From NCBI GenBank assembly GCA_965227045.1, contig OZ245718.1:992001-1056000 (forward strand): 64,000 nucleotides of DNA, in the 5' to 3' direction. The number at the start of each line of letters is the position of its first letter. Positions within the stretch are counted from its first letter, which is position 1. Both the position numbers and the translations under genes were made by a program. Positions 15,967 to 24,949 of the stretch are shown in pieces. The notes below the pieces were generated by a model. That model was not told where the DNA came from. It saw only the letters and a list, made by a program, of their open reading frames with translations, and made no database searches. This DNA is from UBA10649 sp965227045. GTDB taxonomy: Bacteria; Actinomycetota; Actinomycetes; S36-B12.

Positions 15967-18683
15967 CCATCAACGTGAACGGAAGGACGTTCACCACCAC
16001 CCCCGCGCCCGGGCAGTGCCTGCTAACCTACCTGCGCGAGCTAGGCCATCACGGCGTGAAGAAGGGCTGCGACTCGGGCGACTGCGGCGCATGCACCGTG
16101 TGGCTCGACGGCAAGCCGGTGCACAGCTGCCTGGTATCAGCGGTGCAGGCGCAGCGTCACGAGATCACGACCATTGAAGGCATGGCCGACGGTGAGTCCC
16201 TGCATCCGATGCAGGAGAAGTTCCTGAAGTCACCGGGCTTCCAGTGCGGGTTCTGCACGGCCGGGATGATCATGACGTGCGCAGGCATGAACGGCGAGCA
16301 ACGCGCCGACCTGCCCTCCTCGCTGCGTGGATCGCTGTGCCGGTGCACGGGATACCGGGCAATCCAGGACGCGATCAACGGCATCTCGAGCGTCGACGAC
16401 GAGCAGATTCCCGGCAAGGCGATCGGCGCGAGTCCCGGTCCGCTCGAGGGGCAAGGCGTCGTCACGGGAACCGTCGAATACACCATGGATCACCAGATCT
16501 CCCAGGTCCTCCACCTCAAGGTCGTGCGGTCCCCGCACGCGCACGCACGCGCCCTGTCGATCGATACGAGCGCCGCTAAGGCGGTCTCGGGTGTGGTCGC
16601 GGTCTACACATGGCAGGACGTGCCCGACAAGCTCTACGACACGGCGTGCCACGAGAACCACCTCGTCGATCCGGACGACACTCGGATGCTCGACCAGGTC
16701 GCCAGGTTCGTCGGCCAGCGCATGGTGGCGGTGGTCGCGACGAGCGTCGCCGCTGCTGAGGAGGGCTGCCGAGCAGTCTCCATCGACTGGGAAGTCCTGC
16801 CGGCGGTCTTCGATCCGATCTCCGCGATGCTCCCCGAAGCCCCAGTCGTGCATCCGAAGGGCACGGTCGACTCGTTCATTCGGCATCCCGACCAGAACAT
16901 CCTCATCGACTTCCACGAGGGCCGCGGCGACATCGCTGCCGGATTCGCGGCGGCCGACGTCATCCACGAGGCGACCTACAGCACCCCGCGCATGGCCCAG
17001 GCGGCCCTCGAGACGCACGGCAGCGTCACGTGGATCGACGAGCACGGCGTGCTCCAAGTGCGCACGAGCTCTCAGGCGCCATTCCTCGCCCGCACCAAGC
17101 TGTGCTACCTCTTCGACCTCCAGGCCAGCGCCGTGCACGTGTTCACCAAGCGCGTCGGCGGCGGCTTCGGCAGCAAGCAGGAGGTTTTCACCGAGGATCT
17201 CTGCGCCCTCGCGACACTGGACACCGGGCGACCGGTCCAGTGGGAGTTCACTCGTGAGGAGGAGTTCTACGGCTCATCCCCACGTCACCCGATGATCATC
17301 ACTGTGAAGCTCGGGGCGAAGGCCGACGGCACGCTTACCGCCATGCACATGGATGTCACGTCGGACACTGGCGCGTACGGCAACCATGGCGGAGAGACGC
17401 TCTTCGCGAGCACCGGTGCCCTCGGGTGGTACCGCTGCCGCAACAAGCAGTACGACGGGCGCGCCGTCTACACGAACAACATGCCGTCCGGTGCGATGCG
17501 CGGATACGGAGCGGTGCAGCCGACGTTCGCGGTCGAGTCGGCTCTTGACGAGCTTGCGCTCATGCTCGGCATCGAGCCGCTGGCCATCAGGCGACTGAAC
17601 ATGGTCGTTCCCGGTGACGACCTCGGGATCGGCGACGAGCCTCACGACGACGCGATCGGGACCTACGTCCTCGACCAGTGCTTCGACATGGTCGAGGAAA
17701 AACTCAGTAGCGGCAATGGCGTCGCCGCACCTGAGGGCGACGACTGGCGCGTCGGGACGGGCTACGCGATGTCGATGTTCGAATCCTCGCCGCCCACCGA
17801 GCATCGATCCGAGGCCAGCGTGTCGCTGCTGGCAGACGGCACCTACGAGGTCCGAGTGGGCACGTGCGAGTTCGGCAACGGCACGACCACCGCTCAGGCG
17901 CAGTTCGCCGCGACCTCACTCGGCACGACAGTGTCGCGAGTGTCAGTGCTGCACGGCGACACCGAGGAAAGTGGCTGGGACACAGGCGCTTTCGCGAGCG
18001 CAGGTCTCAACGTCGCGGGCAAGGCCGTCGCGCTCGCCGCCGCGGGACTCGCGGCAAAGGTCGCCGCGTATGCAGCGCGAGTGCTCGCGGTCGACGCATC
18101 GGACTGCGTCCTCGAACCCGACGGCGTTCGCGCCGGTGATGCGTACATCAGCCTCGTCGATCTCGCGGCGGCCGCCGATGTCGAGGGCGTAACGCTAGGG
18201 CAGTCGCGACGCGCGTACGGCTCCCCCATCAGCAACGGCTTCAACGTGCACGGCGTCCGCCTCGCCGTGAACACCGTCTCCGGGGAGATCACCCTCCTGC
18301 ACGTCGTTCACGCGGTCGACGCGGGCGTCGTCATCAACCCCATGCAGCTGAGAGGTCAGGTCGAGGGCGCGGTCGCGATGGGCATCGGCGGCACGCTCAC
18401 CGAGTGGTTCCAGATCGACGACGCCGGCCACGTGCGCAACCCCGGGCTGCGGATGTACCGCATTCCGAACTTCGCCGATGTACCGAGGATCGATGTGCTG
18501 TTCGCCGAGGAGGTCGACCCGCACGGCCCATTCGGTGCCAAGGGTGCCGGCGAGCCGCCTATCGATGCAGTGGCCCCGGCCATCGCGAACGCCATCCAGA
18601 ACGCGACCGGCGTCCGCTTCCGGCACCTGCCATTCACTCCTCCACTGATCTACGCGGCCCTCCAGGAGTCAGCTCACGTCTGA
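15963..18683 (+). CDS. Xanthine-dehydrogenase-family protein, fused 2Fe-2S and molybdopterin subunits
   Basis: The 906-aa protein starts with two [2Fe-2S] domains (about residues 1-155): GCDSGDCGACTVW binds the plant-type cluster, and CGFCTAG with LCRCTGYR binds the second. From about residue 165 it continues as the large Mo subunit, with GGGFGSKQE, AMRGYGAVQPTFAVES and the active-site Glu in GAKGAGEPP. Together with the preceding FAD subunit it forms a complete hydroxylase. In many relatives the Fe-S subunit is separate. A purine is a plausible substrate because guanine and 8-oxoguanine deaminase-like genes lie nearby, but this is inferred; cofactor maturation genes are absent. Confidence 0.9.
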   Translation: MTINVNGRTFTTTPAPGQCLLTYLRELGHHGVKKGCDSGDCGACTVWLDGKPVHSCLVSAVQAQRHEITTIEGMADGESLHPMQEKFLKSPGFQCGFCTAGMIMTCAGMNGEQRADLPSSLRGSLCRCTGYRAIQDAINGISSVDDEQIPGKAIGASPGPLEGQGVVTGTVEYTMDHQISQVLHLKVVRSPHAHARALSIDTSAAKAVSGVVAVYTWQDVPDKLYDTACHENHLVDPDDTRMLDQVARFVGQRMVAVVATSVAAAEEGCRAVSIDWEVLPAVFDPISAMLPEAPVVHPKGTVDSFIRHPDQNILIDFHEGRGDIAAGFAAADVIHEATYSTPRMAQAALETHGSVTWIDEHGVLQVRTSSQAPFLARTKLCYLFDLQASAVHVFTKRVGGGFGSKQEVFTEDLCALATLDTGRPVQWEFTREEEFYGSSPRHPMIITVKLGAKADGTLTAMHMDVTSDTGAYGNHGGETLFASTGALGWYRCRNKQYDGRAVYTNNMPSGAMRGYGAVQPTFAVESALDELALMLGIEPLAIRRLNMVVPGDDLGIGDEPHDDAIGTYVLDQCFDMVEEKLSSGNGVAAPEGDDWRVGTGYAMSMFESSPPTEHRSEASVSLLADGTYEVRVGTCEFGNGTTTAQAQFAATSLGTTVSRVSVLHGDTEESGWDTGAFASAGLNVAGKAVALAAAGLAAKVAAYAARVLAVDASDCVLEPDGVRAGDAYISLVDLAAAADVEGVTLGQSRRAYGSPISNGFNVHGVRLAVNTVSGEITLLHVVHAVDAGVVINPMQLRGQVEGAVAMGIGGTLTEWFQIDDAGHVRNPGLRMYRIPNFADVPRIDVLFAEEVDPHGPFGAKGAGEPPIDAVAPAIANAIQNATGVRFRHLPFTPPLIYAALQESAHV

Positions 18684-18716
18684 ATAGTCGCCAGCACCTT
18701 TGGGTAGAGGGATGCC

Positions 18717-19049
18717 ATGGCTACTGCACACAAGAAGACGACGACAAAGACGACTAAGAAGACGGCAACCACAGAGTCGCCCGGACTCACCGCAGCCCAG
18801 CGCGACCGGCTCGACGACACGAAGTTCGCGTTCCCCAAGGAGCGCAAGGAGCCCCTCAACGATGCCAGGCACGTGCGAGCGGCGATCTCGCGATTCGACC
18901 AGGTCCAGGACGTGACGGACGCCGAGCGCGACCGGGCATGGAAGCGAATCCTCACCGCGGCCAAGAAGTACGGCGTCGAGGTCAGCGAATCGAGCTGGCG
19001 AGACCTCAACCACGGTGGCAAGCCGACGAAGGCGAAGAAGAAGAGTTAA
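18717..19049 (+). CDS. Small basic DUF6582-like protein
   Basis: The 110-aa protein has a Lys/Thr-rich N-terminal tail and a Lys-rich C-terminal tail. Between them is a conserved-looking core, LDDTKFAFPKERKEPLND followed by HVRAAISRFDQV and a helical end, which I associate with the DUF6582 family. The function is unknown. The GAGGGATG stretch before ATG 18717 gives a modest ribosome site. The tails may bind nucleic acid, but that is inference. Confidence 0.75.
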   Translation: MATAHKKTTTKTTKKTATTESPGLTAAQRDRLDDTKFAFPKERKEPLNDARHVRAAISRFDQVQDVTDAERDRAWKRILTAAKKYGVEVSESSWRDLNHGGKPTKAKKKS

Positions 19050-19083
19050 CCCGGAACCGGGGACGCCAGAAAGTACACATGGT

Positions 19084-19089
19084 TATGCT
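19084..19089 (+). promoter_or_regulatory. -10 element TATGCT, leaderless start
   Basis: TATGCT ends 6 nt before ATG 19096 and no ribosome binding site is present, consistent with a leaderless transcript. Confidence 0.45.
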
Positions 19090-19095
19090 TCTGCC

Positions 19096-20037
19096 ATGCG
19101 AGCAATCGGAATCAACGAGTTCGGCGGACCCGAGGTCCTGGAAGTAGTCGAGATCCCCAGCCCGGAGCCGGGTGAGGGCCAGGTTCGAATTCGCGTCCAC
19201 TCTGCCTGTGTGAACCCCGCGGACGTGATGTTCCGCAAGGGACTCCTCGCGGCTCGCCTCGAGGCGTTCTCCGCCCCCTATATCGCGGGAATGGACGCAG
19301 CGGGTGTCATCGACGCAGTTGGTCCGGGCGTAGATGGTCGCCTCGCCGTCGGCGACCGTGTTGCCTGCGTCCCGCTCCCCACAGTCACGGGCGGCAGCTA
19401 CGCCGACCAGATCCTCGTCCCCGCGGCCTCTGCGGTGAAGATCCCGGACGCCCTCGACTTCGCTCCCGCGTCCACGCTGCTTATGAACGCACTGACCGCG
19501 CGGATCGCCATCGATGCCCTGGGCCTCGCTGCCGGAGACACGGTCGCCGTCACTGGCGCGGCAGGAGCGCTCGGTGGGTACGTGGTTCAACTCGCCGTCG
19601 CCGACGGCCTCACGGTCATCGCCGACGCCTCACCGAAGGACGAGGAGCTCGTCCGCTCCCTCGGTGCTTCGGTAGTGGTTGCTCGCGGTGATGGCTTCGT
19701 CGACGCCGTGCGCGCGGCCTACCCCGATGGCGTGAATGGGCTCGTCGACGGCGCGAACCTCACCGACTCGGTCGTCGGCGCGATCGCCGACAACGGCGGA
19801 TTCACCACGGTCAAGGCGTGGGCCGGTCCGGTCGACCGCGGTATCGAGCTGCACAGCGTTCTCGTAGCGCGCAGCGCCGAGGACACGGCAGCCATGGAGC
19901 AGCTGGTCGCGCAGGCGGAGTCCGGCGCGCTGACGCTGCGGGTGGCTGATGTCGTTCCGGCAGCGCAGGCTCCCGAGGCTCATCGGCGCATGGAGGCTGG
20001 CGGACTGCGCGGGCGGATCGTCCTCGACTTCTCCTAG
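19096..20037 (+). CDS. Zinc-binding-dehydrogenase-type NADP oxidoreductase (quinone reductase-like)
   Basis: The 313-aa protein is a medium-chain dehydrogenase/reductase: the N-terminal GroES-like domain has NEFGGPEVLEV and SACVNPADVMFRKG, and the Rossmann domain has TGAAGALGGYVVQLA. Catalytic zinc ligands are not evident, so it is most like NADPH:quinone or zeta-crystallin-type reductases. ATG 19096 was chosen because the MRAIGINEFG start matches the family; an upstream extension would be an Arg-rich artefact. Its stop overlaps the convergent EamA gene by three bases. Confidence 0.88.
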   Translation: MRAIGINEFGGPEVLEVVEIPSPEPGEGQVRIRVHSACVNPADVMFRKGLLAARLEAFSAPYIAGMDAAGVIDAVGPGVDGRLAVGDRVACVPLPTVTGGSYADQILVPAASAVKIPDALDFAPASTLLMNALTARIAIDALGLAAGDTVAVTGAAGALGGYVVQLAVADGLTVIADASPKDEELVRSLGASVVVARGDGFVDAVRAAYPDGVNGLVDGANLTDSVVGAIADNGGFTTVKAWAGPVDRGIELHSVLVARSAEDTAAMEQLVAQAESGALTLRVADVVPAAQAPEAHRRMEAGGLRGRIVLDFS

Positions 20038-20954
20038 TCGTCGGGAGCGCGCGAGCGCACCCGGATCAAGCCCTGCGCCAACGCGGCACCACCGAGGATG
20101 AGCAACGCGCCCACGGGCTCGTTCCACGTCAGGTGCTCGTGCAGGAAGATCACGCCAATGGTGAGGGCGACAGTCGGTACCGCGTAGCTGATCGTGCTCG
20201 CGGTGGTCGCGTCGGCCAGGCTCAGCAGGCGGAAGCTCAGCAGGTATCCGCCGCCACTGCAGGCGCAGCCCAGAATGACGAGCGCGGTGACCGCGGACAT
20301 CGTGACTGGACCGTTGGTCAGCGGGAAGAAGAAGGCGAGCGGCAGCCCCTGGATGCTCGCCATGATCAAGGTCCCGGTCGCCAGCGACAGCGGCGACAGG
20401 TCGCTCGCGTGCGGCCCGCCGGTGAGGTGTCGGCGCGAGTACGGGAACGAGCTGGCCCACGCGAAGTTCGCGACGAGGCACATGGCCATTCCCACGAAGG
20501 TCGCCCCGCCGATCCCCTCCCAGACGCCCACGACAACCAGCACACCGACGAATCCCAGGCACAGGCCCACGATGCGCTGCCGTGTCGGCTTCTCTTCGGG
20601 GAAGGCCACCAAGATGATGAGAAGCGTGAACAGCGGGATCGCGCTGGCCAGGATCGAGGTCAGCGAGTAGGAGATCTTGCCGAGCGCACCTGTGAGCAGG
20701 AACCACGGGAGCGTCGCGACCACGAACGCGTTGATGAACACCGGCCGCCACAACCGCCTTGGCGGCAGCTTCGTCTTCGTGATCAGCGAGACCACGAGCA
20801 GGAAGGTCGTGGCGAGGATGAGACGCCCTGCGGTCACGCCAATGGGCGTGAAGGAGCCGAGCGCGACCTTCGACATCGCGAAGATGGTTCCCCAAGCGAA
20901 CGCGAGCGCGATGTAGGTCGGCAACCAGCGCGCGCGGGCCGGAAGCGTGCTCAC
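20034..20954 (-). CDS. EamA-family (DMT) transporter, copy 1
   Basis: A 306-aa protein with ten predicted transmembrane helices in two EamA repeats, typical of drug/metabolite exporters. Marker segments are IALAFAWGTIFAMSK at helix 1 and the second-repeat SYAVPTVALTIGVIFLHEHL. The GTG start at 20954 overlaps the stop of the upstream EamA gene (GTGA). The two genes are clearly related and were probably created by tandem duplication. The substrate is unknown. Confidence 0.9.
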   Translation of the reverse strand: MSTLPARARWLPTYIALAFAWGTIFAMSKVALGSFTPIGVTAGRLILATTFLLVVSLITKTKLPPRRLWRPVFINAFVVATLPWFLLTGALGKISYSLTSILASAIPLFTLLIILVAFPEEKPTRQRIVGLCLGFVGVLVVVGVWEGIGGATFVGMAMCLVANFAWASSFPYSRRHLTGGPHASDLSPLSLATGTLIMASIQGLPLAFFFPLTNGPVTMSAVTALVILGCACSGGGYLLSFRLLSLADATTASTISYAVPTVALTIGVIFLHEHLTWNEPVGALLILGGAALAQGLIRVRSRAPDD

Positions 20955-21871
20955 GGCCCGGCCACCTTCGGCGACCTCGGCCGAATCAGTCCCTGCGCAA
21001 GCGCCGCGCCGAAGAGGATCACGAGTCCCCCGGCCGGCTGGTTCCACGACAGTTCCTCGCCCAGGAAGATCGTGCCGATGAGAACGGCGATCACGGGGAC
21101 GGCGTAGGTCACCGTGCTCGCGGTGGTCGCGTCGGTGATCCGCACGAGATAGAAGTTCAGGGCGTAGCCGATACCGCTGGTCAGACAGCCCACGGCGAGC
21201 AGTCCGATGAGAGCGGATGCCACAACCGGTGCGTGCGTGACTTCCGAGAATGCCAGGGCCGGTGCCGCCTCGATCGCCGCGAACACCAGGAGCGCGGTCG
21301 CAAGCGCGATCGGCGGCAGGGTGCTCGCGTTTGCGCCACCGGCAAGGTGCCTGCGCATGTAAGGAAGGGATGCCGCGAACGAGATGTTCGCGACGAAGCA
21401 CGCGATGACTCCGACGATGGTGCTAGTCCCGAGTCCGTTCCAGATACCGACGACGATCAAGACCCCGACCAGCCCGAGCATCAAGCCGGCAATGCGCATC
21501 CGGGTCGGGCGTTCCTCTCGGTAGTACACGAGGATCACAAGCAGCGTCATCAGCGGGATCAGGCTGCCGAGGATCGCGGCGAACGATGACGAGATATGCG
21601 TCTGCGCGAACGCAAGGACGATCCACGGGACCGCTGCAGCGAGGAACGCCGTCACGGCGAGCCGGCCCCACAAGGCTCGAGGTGGAAAGCGCGTGCGTGT
21701 CACTGCCGACAGCACGAGCATGGTGAAGGCACCGAGAATCATGCGGCCCACGCCGATTCCGACAGGAGTGAACGAGACCAGCCCCATCTTGACGAACGCA
21801 AAGGCTCCGCCCCACAGGAGCGCAAGTGTCAGCAGGATCGGCACCCAGCGCGAGGCTGGGGTGTCGGTCAT
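20951..21871 (-). CDS. EamA-family (DMT) transporter, copy 2
   Basis: A 306-aa, ten-helix exporter of the same length as the downstream paralogue. Helix 1 reads TLALLWGGAFAFVKMG, and the second repeat has TYAVPVIAVLIGTIFLGEEL. Both copies share the pattern TEEKPTR/REERPTR followed by GVLIVVGIW. ATG 21871 is preceded by TACACA at 6 nt, possibly a -10 for a leaderless message. It is the first gene of the pair. Confidence 0.9.
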   Translation of the reverse strand: MTDTPASRWVPILLTLALLWGGAFAFVKMGLVSFTPVGIGVGRMILGAFTMLVLSAVTRTRFPPRALWGRLAVTAFLAAAVPWIVLAFAQTHISSSFAAILGSLIPLMTLLVILVYYREERPTRMRIAGLMLGLVGVLIVVGIWNGLGTSTIVGVIACFVANISFAASLPYMRRHLAGGANASTLPPIALATALLVFAAIEAAPALAFSEVTHAPVVASALIGLLAVGCLTSGIGYALNFYLVRITDATTASTVTYAVPVIAVLIGTIFLGEELSWNQPAGGLVILFGAALAQGLIRPRSPKVAGP

Positions 21872-21888
21872 TAGCCATGTGTAGCACT

Positions 21889-21912
21889 TTTGGCCCGCCG
21901 GGGAGGGCCAAA
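21889..21912. terminator. Hairpin just after the amidohydrolase stop
   Basis: Bases 21889-21896 and 21905-21912 form an 8-bp perfect stem with an 8-nt loop, five bases past the amidohydrolase stop (read on the minus strand) and before the EamA start. No U-tract follows, so termination strength is uncertain. Confidence 0.5.
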
Positions 21913-21916
21913 CCGC

Positions 21917-23326
21917 CTACCCCGAGTGCGCGAGAGCGAAGGCGTTGTGGGCCGCGATGACCGGAGCCATGTCGACTGTCACGACCTCGCCGTCCACCAC
22001 GACCACCCGCCCGTTGATGACCGTGTACTTGGCCCGCTGCGGTGCGCAGAACACCGTCGCCGCCACCGGATCGGTGAGTGCACCCGCGTAGGCCAGGTTG
22101 TTCAGGTCGATGCTGAAGAAGTCTGCGCACATCCCGGGCGCCAGGTGGCCGATGTCGTCACGGCCCAGCACTGCCGCTCCGCCGCGAGTGCCCAACTCCA
22201 GGGCCTGGCGCGCGGTCATCCACTCCGCGGCACGCAACGGGTCGGATGTCGACAGCGTTGTCTCGGGTCCCTCGGGCGGCAGCAGTCCCATTCTCAGTCT
22301 GGCCAGCAGCATCGCCTGCCGCACCTCGCCGAGCATTTGATTGCCGTCATTGCTGGCCGAGCCGTCGACGCCGATCCCGACCTTGACGCCGGCATCCATG
22401 TACTTCTTCACCGGCGCGATCCCCGACGCCAGTCGCATGTTCGACGATGGGCAGTGCGCAACACCCGTCCCAGTCGCCGCAAACTGCGCGATCTCCAGGT
22501 CGTTGACGTGGACGCCGTGGCCGAACCACACGTCATTGCCAAGCCAGTCGACGGACTCCATGAACCCGACCGGCCGCACGCCGTGGGTCCGCAGCGTGTA
22601 CATCTCCTCGTCGATCGTCTCGCACAGGTGCGTGTGCAGGCCGACGCCGGCATACGCTCGGGCGATCCGGGCAGACTCACGCATGAGTTCGGGGCTGACG
22701 GAGAACGGCGAGCAGGGGCCGAGCGAAACGGTGAGCATCGACCCGCGTGACGGGTCGTGATACTCCGCGATGACGCGCTCCGAGTCGGCAAGGATGACGT
22801 CCTCGTCCTCCACGCAGTGATCCGGCGGCAGGCCTCCGCGCGACTCCCCCAGCGACATCGAGCCCCGGCACGCGACAAAGCGCGCACCGATCTCCGCCGC
22901 AGCAGCGATCTGATCGTCCACTCGGCACCCGTTCTGGAACACGTACGAGTGGTCGAACACCGTCGTGCAGCCGCTGGCCGCAAGCTCCGCGAGGCCGACG
23001 AGCGAGCTCAGTCGGGTCGCCTCAGGTGTCCGCTGCGCCCAGATCTCGTAGTGGGCCTGCAGCCACGGAAACAGGTTGGTGTTCTGCCCCTGCGGCAGGT
23101 TGCGGGTCAACGTCTGGTCCAGGTGGTGGTGCGTGTTCACCAGGCCGGGCAGCACAACCTGGCCCGAGAGGTCGAGCACCGTGTCCGCGGTCGATGGCAG
23201 GTCCGAGCTAGGGCCGACCTGCTCGATGATGCCGTCGCGCGCGAACAGACCGCCGCCGGCGATCTCGCGGCGCTCACCGTCCATCGTCACGAGAATCGTC
23301 GCGTTGCGTGCGAGCAGAGTCGCCAC
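21917..23326 (-). CDS. 8-oxoguanine deaminase-like amidohydrolase (AtzB/TrzA group)
   Basis: The 469-aa protein belongs to the amidohydrolase superfamily of aminohydrolases. Metal ligands are visible: the NTHHHLDQTLTR motif (family NTHHHxxQTLTR), VGLHTHLCET, then the HCPSSNMRL segment with the later GVDGSASND Asp. The sequence resembles 8-oxoguanine deaminase and hydroxydechloroatrazine ethylaminohydrolase. In a cell such an enzyme would deaminate oxidised or modified purines to urates. The GTG start at 23326 is preceded by CAGGAGG. Other purine genes in the window (15142-18683 and 28972) support a purine role, but the substrate is unproven. Confidence 0.85.
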   Translation of the reverse strand: MATLLARNATILVTMDGERREIAGGGLFARDGIIEQVGPSSDLPSTADTVLDLSGQVVLPGLVNTHHHLDQTLTRNLPQGQNTNLFPWLQAHYEIWAQRTPEATRLSSLVGLAELAASGCTTVFDHSYVFQNGCRVDDQIAAAAEIGARFVACRGSMSLGESRGGLPPDHCVEDEDVILADSERVIAEYHDPSRGSMLTVSLGPCSPFSVSPELMRESARIARAYAGVGLHTHLCETIDEEMYTLRTHGVRPVGFMESVDWLGNDVWFGHGVHVNDLEIAQFAATGTGVAHCPSSNMRLASGIAPVKKYMDAGVKVGIGVDGSASNDGNQMLGEVRQAMLLARLRMGLLPPEGPETTLSTSDPLRAAEWMTARQALELGTRGGAAVLGRDDIGHLAPGMCADFFSIDLNNLAYAGALTDPVAATVFCAPQRAKYTVINGRVVVVDGEVVTVDMAPVIAAHNAFALAHSG

Positions 23327-23385
23327 GGAACCTCCTGGAATGGTGCCTCCGGAGACGATAGCGGGGTCTCTGGGCGCGACCGCGC

Positions 23386-23853
23386 CTAAGTCGCTACGGA
23401 GGCGACGACGAAGGCGAGCAGAACGACCGCCACGAAGAGGTCCGTGATCGTCGCGAGGAACTCCTTGCCATTCTTTCCCGGCTTTGCGATGTGGCGGAGT
23501 CCCGCGAGTCCGAGGAACACGATCGCGGGAATAGAGGCAGGGATCGCCCAGTCCGAGACCCAAGGGGCGATCAGGGCAACCGCGCCCATGCCCAGGTTGG
23601 CAAAGCCGAGTTCCTGCACGACCTGGAGGGCGGCCGGCGACGTGGTCCCGCCGAGGATGTTGTTGGCCGTGAACTGCGGCTTGAACAACTGCGAGATGCC
23701 GGCAACGAAGAGGCGCATGCCGACTCCCCAGAACAAGAACCATTTGCCGATCGTGAACCACACATCGGCGTCTCCGCCGGACGCGATCAGCTCGATGACG
23801 ATGGACACGATCGGGAGCACGACCATGAACCCGATGAGCATTACTACGTACAT
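23386..23853 (-). CDS. Integral membrane protein, DUF6790-like
   Basis: This protein of about 155 aa has four hydrophobic helices and the motif RLFVAGISQLFKPQFTA, followed by QELGFANLGMGAVALIAP; both recall the DUF6790 family of unknown function. I set the start at ATG 23853 because TACCGT lies exactly 6 nt upstream and helix 1 begins at once. A TTG at 23916 would add 21 mostly polar residues and is an alternative. It is co-oriented with the amidohydrolase gene but separated by about 60 nt. Confidence 0.75.
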   Translation of the reverse strand: MYVVMLIGFMVVLPIVSIVIELIASGGDADVWFTIGKWFLFWGVGMRLFVAGISQLFKPQFTANNILGGTTSPAALQVVQELGFANLGMGAVALIAPWVSDWAIPASIPAIVFLGLAGLRHIAKPGKNGKEFLATITDLFVAVVLLAFVVASVAT

Positions 23854-23859
23854 GCGCGC

Positions 23860-23865
23860 ACGGTA
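23860..23865 (-). promoter_or_regulatory. -10 element TACCGT before the DUF6790-like gene
   Basis: Read on the minus strand, TACCGT ends 6 nt before ATG 23853 and supports that start over the TTG at 23916. Confidence 0.4.
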
Positions 23866-23942
23866 TTGGCTGTCAGCACCGGAGTCACGAATCCACTCCG
23901 GCGAGAGGAGTGTCAAGGATCAAGCAAAACAAAACATGATGC

Positions 23943-24019
23943 TGGTGGGGCGGGTCGGGCTCGAACCGACGACGACCAGATTATGAGTCCGGGGCTCTAA
24001 CCAGCTGAGCTACCGCCCC
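23943..24019 (-). tRNA. tRNA-Met (CAT), elongator type, CCA encoded
   Basis: Read on the minus strand from 24019, a full cloverleaf forms: acceptor GGGGCGG/CCGCCCC, D stem GCTC/GAGC, anticodon stem CCGGA/TCTGG with loop CTCATAA, and T arm GTCGG-TTCGAGC-CCGAC. The anticodon CAT lies at 23983-23985. Position 1 is G paired to C72, unlike initiator tRNA with its C1:A72 mismatch, so this is elongator Met; a tRNA-Ile with lysidine is less likely. Discriminator A is followed by an encoded CCA. Confidence 0.93.
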
Positions 24020-24121
24020 TAGCGGTACGGCGAGAGCGTACCTAGTCAGCAATTCGCGACGACCTCGACGTACCCCGAGCAGCGTGTCGAAAAGCCACAC
24101 CCCGGACGAGCGCGCTGTCGA

Positions 24122-24913
24122 TCAAGCGATGTAGTACATCGGGTTAGGAAGGCGGAAGCCGCGAACAAGGAACCCGCCAGTCGAGTCACTCAACTGATCT
24201 CCGATTGAGGTGACGATCCGGTATCCCCGCTGCTCTATCGCTCCTCGCGCCTGCGACTTGAACTGCTCGGCGGTCATCGTCTCCTGATCGGGTGCGCGGA
24301 GGACCAGCCCGGCCCACCCGGAGATGCCCCGCCTGTTCAAGCACGATGCTGTGTAGGAGCGCGCGTCCTGGCCGCGACCGGAGATGAGGAAGACCGGAAT
24401 TCCATGCCGCTGCGCATAGTGCAGGAAGGAGCGAACGGGGGCGATCGCTGGTGTCAGGCAGTTGACGACGGCGTCGTCGATCAGCTCGGGCACCGCAATG
24501 AAGTTCGTGGACGCGTACGTCGGGTACCAGTCGACGAGCGTGTCGTCGATATCGAAGACGACGGCCGACTTCTTGTGGCCGCAGCGAGTCATGGACTGGC
24601 AATTGTCGTGGAGCCAGGAACGAAGGAAGGCCTGGGCGGCCCTGGCGACGGCCCGTTGGTCCCCCTGATACCTGCCCGAGTCTCGGTATGCGGTGATCAC
24701 CGGCGCCAGTTCCGGGCCGGCCTCGTAGTCCTCCGTCGGCGAGAGCGGAGGAAGCCCCTGGTTCACGCCGAAGATGACGGAGGGCTGCCCGACGATGACT
24801 ATCGGTACGACAGGATCCGGCGCGGCCGCAGCCGACGGCGCTAGGCCAACCGCGAGGGACGCCACGACCGCACTGGTGACCAGCCGCGTCCGGCCACGAA
24901 TCTTCTCGAGCAC
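24122..24913 (-). CDS. Secreted HAD-family acid phosphatase
   Basis: The 263-aa precursor has a signal peptide (about residues 1-30, ending AAAAPDP) and a HAD acid phosphatase domain of the class B/plant type. The nucleophile motif is VVFDIDDTLVDWYP (DxDxT), motif II is FLISGRG, and motif IV is IGDQLSDSTGG. Two Cys in the HDNCQSMTRCG loop could form a disulfide. It probably releases phosphate from external substrates. The GTG start at 24913 has TATATT 6 nt upstream. It is divergent from the HMG-CoA reductase gene, and their promoters overlap. Confidence 0.88.
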   Translation of the reverse strand: MLEKIRGRTRLVTSAVVASLAVGLAPSAAAAPDPVVPIVIVGQPSVIFGVNQGLPPLSPTEDYEAGPELAPVITAYRDSGRYQGDQRAVARAAQAFLRSWLHDNCQSMTRCGHKKSAVVFDIDDTLVDWYPTYASTNFIAVPELIDDAVVNCLTPAIAPVRSFLHYAQRHGIPVFLISGRGQDARSYTASCLNRRGISGWAGLVLRAPDQETMTAEQFKSQARGAIEQRGYRIVTSIGDQLSDSTGGFLVRGFRLPNPMYYIA

Positions 24914-24914
24914 G

Positions 24915-24943
24915 TCGGCAATATAGATGACGCCACGTAATAC
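24915..24943. promoter_or_regulatory. Overlapping divergent promoters with leaderless starts
   Basis: Plus strand: TCGGCA (24915-24920), a 17-nt spacer and TAATAC (24938-24943), ending 6 nt before ATG 24950. Minus strand: TATATT (complement of 24920-24925), ending 6 nt before GTG 24913. The two elements overlap, so the two genes probably compete for polymerase. Confidence 0.55.
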
Positions 24944-24949
24944 TCAGGC

